Source: Casp-actino8 sp046091365
Lineage (GTDB): Bacteria > Actinomycetota > Acidimicrobiia > Acidimicrobiales > Ilumatobacteraceae
Reading direction: 5' to 3'
Length of the DNA stretch: 64,000 nt
Assembly: GCA_046091365.1 (NCBI GenBank)
Contig: JBJTBM010000006.1
Span: 1 to 64,000, forward strand
The translations under genes were made by a program, and so were the position numbers. Below the pieces are notes generated by a model, which was not told the origin of the DNA, searched no databases, and saw only the letters and a program-made list of their open reading frames with translations. Of the stretch, positions 1 to 6,388 are shown one piece after another (the stretch's first letter is position 1; the number at the start of each line of letters is the position of its first letter).

Positions 1-993
1 GAGCGTCGGGGCGAACAACGCGGACCGCGCCGGCCCCGGTTCGAGGCACCGCCCGAGTTGCCCCAGCGCCCCAAACCCAAGCGCCTGCGTGCCAACAACA
101 CGCATCGTCGCGCGATCCTGGCCGAGTTGCCCGAGAACCAACGGCCCATCGCCGAGTTGGCTCTGCAGGGCCTGCAAACCGTTCGTCAGCGACTGAAGGA
201 GGCCAACGCCGCGTTGGCCGCCGCGGGCAAGCCCACGATGCCCGAACAGAGCGTTGTGCAGATGGCCGAGAATCTCCTGCCCCGACTGCGGGTCGCCGAT
301 TGGCTCGACCGCGCCGAGGCCGCCAAGCGCGACCTGGCCCAACTCGATTTGCGCGACCTGCGTAGCGTCGTGGCCGCAGCGAACGACGCGGTCATCGAAC
401 GAGCCGAGGCGTGTCGCGAATTGATCGCCGAGCTCAAGGTCGGACTCGGCGCGCGAACCGAGGAGGAGTACCAGAACTGGTTGAGCGACATCGAGGCCAA
501 CCTCGGCGTCGGTCGCGTCGTGCGCGCGCTCAAGCTGGCCGGACAGCCGCCCAAGGCCGGAGCGATCTTCCCGACTGATCTGGGGCGTCGTCTGGCCGAG
601 GCCGCTTCGGCGAGTCTCGTCGCCGATGCCCTGGCCGACCGTTGGGTCGCCGTGCTCGAGGCGGCGGCTTTCACCCCGGTGCGGGCCCAGATCACCATCA
701 CCTCCAGACCCGAGGCGCCCTCGGCCGAAGTGACCAAGACGGTCGAACGTCTCGCCACCTTGCTGCCCCAGATCGCCAGCGCCTTCGGCGTGGCCGCGGG
801 CACGGGACACGCTCCCAAACCCCTGCGTCCCACCCGACCGACCAAGAAACTCCCTCCGCGTCCTCCGGCGCCTCCCACCGCGAGCACGGTTGCTCCGACG
901 GTCGCCGACGCTCCGACGGTCGCCGACGCTCCGAGTCCGACGGTCGCCGACGCTCCGAGCGCCGACGACGCGCAAACGACTCCCGACGCCTGA
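1..993 (+). CDS. Unrecognised protein, 3' part only
   Basis: The reading frame is open from the first base, so the start lies outside the window. About 330 residues are visible: a basic Arg/Pro-rich lead-in, a long helical Leu/Ala/Glu-rich middle, and a Pro/Lys-rich low-complexity tail containing Ala-Pro-Thr-Val-Ala-Asp repeats. I see no signal peptide, membrane segment or catalytic motif in the visible part. It is followed 44 bases later by a crotonase on the same strand that seems to have its own promoter. I do not recognise the family. The frame is convincing because it is long and runs into a clean stop with codon use like its neighbours. Confidence 0.75.
   Translation, partial: ERRGEQRGPRRPRFEAPPELPQRPKPKRLRANNTHRRAILAELPENQRPIAELALQGLQTVRQRLKEANAALAAAGKPTMPEQSVVQMAENLLPRLRVADWLDRAEAAKRDLAQLDLRDLRSVVAAANDAVIERAEACRELIAELKVGLGARTEEEYQNWLSDIEANLGVGRVVRALKLAGQPPKAGAIFPTDLGRRLAEAASASLVADALADRWVAVLEAAAFTPVRAQITITSRPEAPSAEVTKTVERLATLLPQIASAFGVAAGTGHAPKPLRPTRPTKKLPPRPPAPPTASTVAPTVADAPTVADAPSPTVADAPSADDAQTTPDA
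892..951 (+). repeat. 18-bp tandem repeat encoding APTVAD
   Basis: Two exact 18-base units (892-909, 910-927) are followed by a third carrying a 6-base insertion (928-951) and then a degenerate partial copy. The unit is in frame and encodes Ala-Pro-Thr-Val-Ala-Asp in the C-terminal tail of the partial gene. The length is prone to change by slippage. Confidence 0.85.
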
Positions 994-1024
994 CCCAGGT
1001 TGTCGCCGTCGGCCATCGGGCAAC

Positions 1025-1030
1025 TACGGT
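1025..1030 (+). promoter_or_regulatory. -10 box for the crotonase, leaderless
   Basis: TACGGT lies seven bases before the ATG at 1038, so transcription would begin at the start codon. This matches the arrangement seen before many genes in the window. No clear -35 box. Confidence 0.4.
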
Positions 1031-1037
1031 CGCCGTC

Positions 1038-1823
1038 ATGAGCGACATCGTCACCTACTCGTCCGAGGGCCGCATCGGCCTCATCACCCTCAATCGTCCC
1101 GAAGCCCGCAACGCCGTCAATGGCGACGTGGCACGCGGTGTCGAGGCGGCCATCGACCAACTCGAGGCCGACGACTCCGTGTGGGTCGGCATCCTGACGG
1201 CCAACACCGAGGGCCAGGACAAGCCGGTGTTTTGTGCCGGTGCCGATCTCAAAGCCATCAACTCCGGTCAAGCGGGCGACCTCAACACCAAGCGGGGTGG
1301 ATTCGCCGGCTTCGTGTACCGCGAGCGACGCAAGCCCATCATCGTGGCCGTCGACGGTTTGGCAACCGCGGGCGGTTGCGAGATCGTTCTGGCCGCCGAC
1401 CTGGTGATCGCCACCACGCGTTCGGCCTTCGGACTGGCCGAGGTCAAGCGCAACCTCATCGCCGGAGCCGGTGGACTCTTCCGTCTGCCGCGGGCCATCG
1501 GTCAGGCCGCCGCTATGGAGGCGATCCTCACCGGTGAGCCGATTCCGGCCGAACGGGCGTATCACCTCGGCCTCATCTCGCGCCTCGTCGAGCCCGGACA
1601 GGCCGTGACCGAGGCACGTCGCCTCGCCGGACAGATCACCGCCAGCGCCCCCCTGGCGGTCTACGCGAGCCGTCAGGTCGTACTGGCGGCCGCCTACGAG
1701 ACCGACGAGAACCTGAAGAAACTCACCAACACCTTGTTCGCCGGCGTCATGGCCTCCGAGGACACCAAGGAAGGACTCACCGCCTTCATCGAAAAGCGTC
1801 CGCCGAACTGGTCGGGCAAATGA
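1038..1823 (+). CDS. Enoyl-CoA hydratase/isomerase family protein (crotonase)
   Basis: A 261-residue crotonase-fold enzyme, the usual length, probably hydrating or isomerising an enoyl-CoA in fatty-acid or related acyl-CoA breakdown in the cytosol. Both oxyanion-hole segments are visible (FCAGADLK and GLATAGGCE), as are the two glutamates expected of hydratases (FGLAEVK, and AME in the following helix). The C-terminus ends in the common EKRPPNWSGK signature. The ATG at 1038 is preferred over longer in-frame extensions because homology begins there and a -10-like box sits just upstream. The substrate cannot be told from sequence. Confidence 0.9.
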   Translation: MSDIVTYSSEGRIGLITLNRPEARNAVNGDVARGVEAAIDQLEADDSVWVGILTANTEGQDKPVFCAGADLKAINSGQAGDLNTKRGGFAGFVYRERRKPIIVAVDGLATAGGCEIVLAADLVIATTRSAFGLAEVKRNLIAGAGGLFRLPRAIGQAAAMEAILTGEPIPAERAYHLGLISRLVEPGQAVTEARRLAGQITASAPLAVYASRQVVLAAAYETDENLKKLTNTLFAGVMASEDTKEGLTAFIEKRPPNWSGK

Positions 1824-1826
1824 CGC

Positions 1827-2276
1827 TCAGTCGCTGAGCGAACGAGCGACGGTGATGCGGCGTGCGGTGATGCCGGCCCGCTCGTAGAGGTTCTTGGTTT
1901 CGCGGTCACCCGGCAACGCATGGCCCTCGACGAGGGCGCAACCGAGGTCCCGACCGGTCGAGATGACGGCAGCCAGCAAGGCGTCCCCGAACCCGAGCTC
2001 CCGGGCTTCGGGGGTCACGTGCACCCGCTGCACCTCGATGACGCCCCCGCGTTCGGGACGCACCCGCCACACGACGAATCCCACGATCACGTCGTCGATG
2101 ACGCCGACACGGCAGCGCCCGACGAAGGTCGGGTCGTCGGCCAAAGGCGGATTCTCGTGGAGCCACGCCTCTCCCCCGCGTTGATCGGAGACCGCGCTCC
2201 GCATCGACGCGTCGAGGGCGATCACCGCGTCGGCGTCGAGCGTCACCGCGACACGCACGACGGGCTCGACGCTCAT
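1827..2276 (-). CDS. GNAT family N-acetyltransferase
   Basis: A 149-residue GCN5-type acetyltransferase. The core beta strands read VGFVVWRV and VIEVQRVHVTPEAR, followed by the acetyl-CoA-binding loop and helix (ELGFGDALLAAVI) and the late NLYERAGI motif typical of the fold. The acceptor substrate is unknown. The ATG at 2276 lies five bases after the stop of the acidic protein gene upstream, so the two probably share a transcript. Its 3' end faces the crotonase with only three bases between the stops. Confidence 0.85.
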   Translation of the reverse strand: MSVEPVVRVAVTLDADAVIALDASMRSAVSDQRGGEAWLHENPPLADDPTFVGRCRVGVIDDVIVGFVVWRVRPERGGVIEVQRVHVTPEARELGFGDALLAAVISTGRDLGCALVEGHALPGDRETKNLYERAGITARRITVARSLSD

Positions 2277-2280
2277 CGCC

Positions 2281-2802
2281 TCAGCCGAACAACGGGCAGG
2301 TGTCGTCGCCCACCGGGCAATTGGGGGCACCCTTTCGCACCAGGAGGAAACACTGGTTGCACATGCGCTCATCGGCGCGCCGCGGTTGGATGCCCGATTC
2401 GGGATCGGCAGCCGACGGCGGCTCCTCCTCCTCTTCCTCCTCGGCTTCCTGCTCCTCTTCCTCGCTGCGGCCCTTGATGCGTGCGTCGAGGATCACGCCG
2501 AGGTCGGCCTCGACGTCGTCCTCGCCGACGAGTTCTTCGTCCTCGTCGTCCTCGTCGTCCTCGACGGCGTCCTTCTTGGCCTTCTTGCCCTTCTTCTTGG
2601 CGACCACGACCGGGGCTTCGTCGCCGTCGGCCTCCTCGTCGATCAGCGCGACCTCACCTTCGCCGTCGTCGAGACCGATTTCGTTCTCGATGTCGTCGTC
2701 GAGAAGTTCGTCGGGCTCCTCCTCGTCGTCCTCGCCCTCCTCGAGGAACGCGTCAGAATCGATCTCGTCGGGATCCAGGATCTCGTCGTCGTTACCTGCC
2801 AT
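2281..2802 (-). CDS. Acidic protein with C-terminal Cys4 knuckle, DUF4193-like
   Basis: 173 residues, extremely rich in Asp and Glu, with a short lysine-rich island (KKKGKKAKK) in the middle and a Glu run before the C-terminus. It ends in C-x2-C-x10-C-x6-C, which looks like a zinc knuckle. This layout resembles the actinobacterial DUF4193 family, though it is longer than the roughly 100-residue members I know. Function is unknown; charge and zinc knuckle suggest a nucleic-acid or RNA-polymerase partner. The ATG at 2802 is chosen because GAGGAAGG lies just before it, and a TATTAT -10 box is about 40 bases upstream. Confidence 0.75.
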   Translation of the reverse strand: MAGNDDEILDPDEIDSDAFLEEGEDDEEEPDELLDDDIENEIGLDDGEGEVALIDEEADGDEAPVVVAKKKGKKAKKDAVEDDEDDEDEELVGEDDVEADLGVILDARIKGRSEEEEQEAEEEEEEEPPSAADPESGIQPRRADERMCNQCFLLVRKGAPNCPVGDDTCPLFG

Positions 2803-2843
2803 GACCTTCCTCACGTCGTGCGCCCTGCGGGGGTTGCGCGCGG

Positions 2844-2849
2844 ATAATA
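2844..2849 (-). promoter_or_regulatory. -10 box TATTAT for the acidic protein gene
   Basis: On the minus strand TATTAT is an almost ideal -10 hexamer in a GC-rich setting, followed by a leader of about 35 bases carrying a ribosome-binding site. The -35 region is not obvious. Confidence 0.45.
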
Positions 2850-2907
2850 GACACAGATTCGCCCCACCCTCATGGATACCCCCGTGACCGCAGTCACCGG
2901 TGGGTGG

Positions 2908-4509
2908 TCAGCGCCTCTCCCGCTTGACCTCGGCGCGACGCTCGGCGGCCAAGCGTTCCAATTCGGGGGCCTCCACCGTGAGGTGCGTCATCGCCTCGGC
3001 GATCGCCCGGTGTCCGGCTTGCTCGGCGATGAGTCGGTGCATCTCGAGGGCCACCCGGCGATAGGCCGGATGTCCCTGGGGTGACGAGCGCAGCTCGAGC
3101 ATGTGCATGGCCTCGCGAGCGTTGAACTGCATCACGTAGCGCACCCGGTAGGCCATCGACACCGCGTACGCCGCTTGTTGGGGGAACTCGGGCTTCAATG
3201 CGTCGTACAACCCGGCCGACCGGGTCATCACCTCGTCGAAGACCTCGGCGACACCGGCCTCGTCGACGAGATCCGGTCGCGTGTACCCGTGATTCGGGGT
3301 CAGAGGTTGCCATTCGATCGTCAGCAGTCGGTGCCGCTGCAGATCGCGGAACGCGCCGTAGTCGGAGAGCACGTCGAAGCGGTAGTCGGTGCGTTCGAAG
3401 GCGCGACCGGGCCGGTGACGACGGTTCTCGCGCTCACCGATGTAGGAGCGCAGGATCGCCACCTTCTCCGCGTGTCCCATACGTCGCACCCGTTGCATGA
3501 TCTGGGTCTCGGGCAGGCTCGTGTGCGAGTAGCAGATCGCCGCGATCAACTTGTCCTCGCCCTCGGGGTCGAAGTCGGTCAACACGACCGGCGGGACGTG
3601 GTCGATCGGTGTCTCGGCGAAGAGACCGTCGACCAGTTCGGCGGTGTCGTCCCGGGTCGACGACAAGTAATCGCTCCACCGTCCCCCGCGGTCGGCGATG
3701 TCGACACGTCGCAGGAAGCTCGGGATCACCTTGCGCAACTCCTCGAGCATCAACGCCGCGTAATGGCGGGCCTCGGGCAACGGATGCGAGCGCATGCGGA
3801 TCAACATCGCCTCGAACGACTGCCCACTGCCGTAGATGCCGACGTTGGACAACGACGCCGCGGGCAACACACCTCGCACCGCGTCGAGGGACTTGGCCCG
3901 GGTGGCCTGCCGGAAGACGAAGTCGCTGTCGGCGGGATCACGCGCCACCGTGGACCGGACATGCTCGGTCACCCGCTCCATCAGAATCGAATACGAGTCG
4001 AACATGCGATCCATGTCGCCCACGTACCGGGTTCCGAAGCGCGAGTTGAGCACCTCGAGGTCGCGATAGAACCGGTACCGGCCCGCGATCCTCGAATCGT
4101 AGGCGATGTACCTGGTGCTCTGTTCGAGATAGCTGGCGAGGCGTCCCCACTCGAGGATCTTGGTCAGAACGTTCGAGGCCTGCTCGCAGGCCAGATGCAC
4201 TCCGCCCAACTGGGCCACCGAGTCGTCGCCGTACTCGAAGAACAACTTCTCGTAGAGTTCTTCGGCTCGTTCGAGACCGATCGTGGCGTCGACCCCTTGG
4301 TCTCCGGCGATATCGAGGTCACCGACGAACTCGTCGAGGAACAAGCGACGCAGGCTCTTCGAGCTGCGGCTGTAGCGCGCGAAGAGCGCACCCTTGACGA
4401 CCTCGGGCAGGTTCACGAGGGCGAACACGGGGCCGTCGAGGTTCGTGAAGTACCGGCGCAGGACGTCGGACTCCGCTGGGGTGAACTCCTCGGGGGCGTA
4501 GACCGTCAC
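2908..4509 (-). CDS. Tandem FAD-dependent thymidylate synthase-like (ThyX) protein
   Basis: 533 residues, about twice the length of classical ThyX. The C-terminal half carries the ThyX signatures: QRHRLLTIEW at 391-400, matching the RHRxxS motif that binds dUMP and FAD, and NAREAMHMLELRSSPQ near 463, matching the family's NxRxxxHxxxLR segment. The N-terminal half repeats the fold with degenerate motifs: LEQSTRYIAYD at 129-138 and GQSFEAMLIRMRSHP near 229. The serine position of the C-terminal motif is Thr. Known members make dTMP using methylenetetrahydrofolate, FAD and NADPH; whether this one does is open. GTG start at 4509 with TAGCGT nine bases upstream. Confidence 0.8.
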   Translation of the reverse strand: MTVYAPEEFTPAESDVLRRYFTNLDGPVFALVNLPEVVKGALFARYSRSSKSLRRLFLDEFVGDLDIAGDQGVDATIGLERAEELYEKLFFEYGDDSVAQLGGVHLACEQASNVLTKILEWGRLASYLEQSTRYIAYDSRIAGRYRFYRDLEVLNSRFGTRYVGDMDRMFDSYSILMERVTEHVRSTVARDPADSDFVFRQATRAKSLDAVRGVLPAASLSNVGIYGSGQSFEAMLIRMRSHPLPEARHYAALMLEELRKVIPSFLRRVDIADRGGRWSDYLSSTRDDTAELVDGLFAETPIDHVPPVVLTDFDPEGEDKLIAAICYSHTSLPETQIMQRVRRMGHAEKVAILRSYIGERENRRHRPGRAFERTDYRFDVLSDYGAFRDLQRHRLLTIEWQPLTPNHGYTRPDLVDEAGVAEVFDEVMTRSAGLYDALKPEFPQQAAYAVSMAYRVRYVMQFNAREAMHMLELRSSPQGHPAYRRVALEMHRLIAEQAGHRAIAEAMTHLTVEAPELERLAAERRAEVKRERR

Positions 4510-4553
4510 GACTCGCCACGCTAGTTCTTCTCGTCCTCGGGAGGGGGAATGCC

Positions 4554-5756
4554 TCAGGGGCGGGCCATCACGTCGACCGACGACGAAACGCCCGCGAATT
4601 CACGGCGTACCTCGTTCAGCAGTTCGGGGCGCGACCACAGGTCGACCACCGTTCGGGCCATCGCCTTGGCGCCGATCAGGGCCGCCTCGTCGCCGGCCGC
4701 GGACCCGGCGTGACGGGCGAAGTCCTCGGTGTGGATCGCCACGCCGTCGGGCGCGACCTTGATCATCGGGTGGATCGAGGGCAGTAGGTAACTCACGTTC
4801 CCCATGTCGGTCGACCCGGTCACGCGTCGTCCGATCTCGTCCGGATCGCGCACCTGACGGCCGAGGGCATCCATGTTGTCGACGAACGCCCCCACCATCG
4901 CGAGGTTGTCGCGTACGTCGGCGTAGGCCACGTCGTCCCACGTCACGTCCATCGTGCACCCGCATGCTCGCGTGGCACCGTCGAGACATGCGACGACCCG
5001 CCCTTTCAGCGGTTGCAACGATTCCAGGGTGTCCGAGCGCACGTACCAGTTCGCCGCGGCCCGTCGCGGCACGATGTTGGCCTTCTCGCCTCCCTCGGTG
5101 ATGATGCCGTGGATCCGCTCGGTGGGCCGGATGTGCTGTCGCAATGCGGCCACGTTGACGTAACCCAGCACCGCGGCGTCGAGTGCGTTGCGCCCTTCCC
5201 ATGGTGCGGCCGCCGCATGAGCCGCGCGTCCCGAGTAGACGACGTCGAGGGTGTGGATCGCGATCGAGTGCATGCGCACCAGGTCGGCATCGGCTGGGTG
5301 GACCATCATCGCTGCGTCACCGGTGGCGAACGCGCCGTTGCGGGCCATGTGGATCTTGCCGCCTCCGCCTTCCTCGGCCGGCGTTCCGAGTATGCGCACC
5401 CGACCGCCCAATTCGCCCGCCAACTCGGCCACGGCCAGTCCGGCTCCGAGTCCGGCCGCCGCGATCACGTTGTGCCCGCAACCGTGCCCGATGCCGGGCA
5501 GGGCGTCGTACTCGAGCAGCACGAGTATCTCGGGACCCGACTCCCCCACCACGCATTCGAAGGCGGTGTCGACACCGTAGGCGTGCCGCATGACCGACAA
5601 TCCGTGGGCCTCGATCGTGTCGGTGAGGAGATCGTGGGCGTGATGTTCGGCGAAATTCAATTCCGGATGGGCGTGGATCGACCGGCTCACGCCCACGATC
5701 CGGTCGGCGAGGCGGTCCACCGCCGCGTCGGTTCGGGATTTGGCCTCGTCGATCAT
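4554..5756 (-). CDS. M20 family amidohydrolase/peptidase (PM20D2/AbgB type)
   Basis: A 400-residue zinc-dependent amidohydrolase of the M20 family, expected to cleave an acyl-amino acid or small peptide-like amide in the cytosol. Metal-binding and catalytic features visible are HAHPELNFAE near the start, YDALPGIGHGCGHN, and TPAEEGGGGK with adjacent catalytic glutamates. A dimerisation insert starts near HTLDVVYSGRAAHAAA. The ATG at 5756 is preferred over a GTG at 5783 because it avoids overlapping the upstream gene. It probably belongs to the same transcript as the lipid-kinase-like gene and helY. The substrate is unknown. Confidence 0.85.
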   Translation of the reverse strand: MIDEAKSRTDAAVDRLADRIVGVSRSIHAHPELNFAEHHAHDLLTDTIEAHGLSVMRHAYGVDTAFECVVGESGPEILVLLEYDALPGIGHGCGHNVIAAAGLGAGLAVAELAGELGGRVRILGTPAEEGGGGKIHMARNGAFATGDAAMMVHPADADLVRMHSIAIHTLDVVYSGRAAHAAAAPWEGRNALDAAVLGYVNVAALRQHIRPTERIHGIITEGGEKANIVPRRAAANWYVRSDTLESLQPLKGRVVACLDGATRACGCTMDVTWDDVAYADVRDNLAMVGAFVDNMDALGRQVRDPDEIGRRVTGSTDMGNVSYLLPSIHPMIKVAPDGVAIHTEDFARHAGSAAGDEAALIGAKAMARTVVDLWSRPELLNEVRREFAGVSSSVDVMARP

Positions 5757-5773
5757 GGGCAGACCGTACCCGC

Positions 5774-6388
5774 TCACGCCCACACCGTGCCGGCGTCGGG
5801 ACGCACCACGACCTCCACCCGACCGACGCCCCGCACACGCCGTCCGTCGACGGCCACCACGAGGCGGGTGCCGACGACGACCAGTCGCGATTCACTGCGC
5901 AGGCGCAACATCGGATGTGGCAGATGGGTGCCCAGCCGCGAACGTCGCCAGGCGATCCACCGCTGTCGCAGGTTCATCTCGCGGGCCACCGACACCACTT
6001 CGAACCTTCCGTCGTTCGGGTGCCCGCGCGGAGCGACGTCACGACCCGCGAGGTGCTCGACGTTCATCACGAAAGTCGTCTCGCCCCGCCAGCGGCCCCC
6101 GCGCCACCACCGATCGGAAACCACCACGTGGGCCACCGCGGCGGTCCGCACCTCCCCGGACGAACGGCTCACGACCACCTCCAGCACGTCGATCGGTAGG
6201 GCTCGGGCCGGCGCACCCACCGCGGGAGCCACCGTCGACCCGATGGTGAGCGCGAGATCGCCTCCAATCACACTCACCGGGGCCCCGCCGAGCACTGCTC
6301 GACAGGCGTCGCGATCGCGCGACACGACGACCAGGTCAGACGGAACGACACCCTCGCCGCCCCACTCGCGTCCCCTTTCGATCGTCAT
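5774..6388 (-). CDS. Diacylglycerol kinase C-terminal-domain-like protein without the kinase domain
   Basis: 204 residues that resemble only the C-terminal beta-sandwich domain of YegS/DAG-kinase proteins: FVMNVEHLAGRDVAPRGHPNDGRFEVV matches the family's segment around the conserved N-x(n)-G-x-x-x-A-P-x-(A/G)-x-x-x-D-G. The N-terminal catalytic domain with its GGDGT motif is absent. It starts with ATG in a TGATG overlap with the helY stop, so it is translationally coupled to the helicase. A similar DAG-kinase-like gene sits beside tatC/helicase genes in streptomycetes as far as I recall. Lipid-kinase activity is unlikely; a lipid-binding or structural role is a guess. Confidence 0.7.
   Translation of the reverse strand: MTIERGREWGGEGVVPSDLVVVSRDRDACRAVLGGAPVSVIGGDLALTIGSTVAPAVGAPARALPIDVLEVVVSRSSGEVRTAAVAHVVVSDRWWRGGRWRGETTFVMNVEHLAGRDVAPRGHPNDGRFEVVSVAREMNLRQRWIAWRRSRLGTHLPHPMLRLRSESRLVVVGTRLVVAVDGRRVRGVGRVEVVVRPDAGTVWA

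Noticed and set aside
2300..2887. Serine-rich plus-strand open frame
   Set aside because: It is the complement of the Asp/Glu codons of the acidic protein gene, which has a start site, promoter and Cys4 knuckle.
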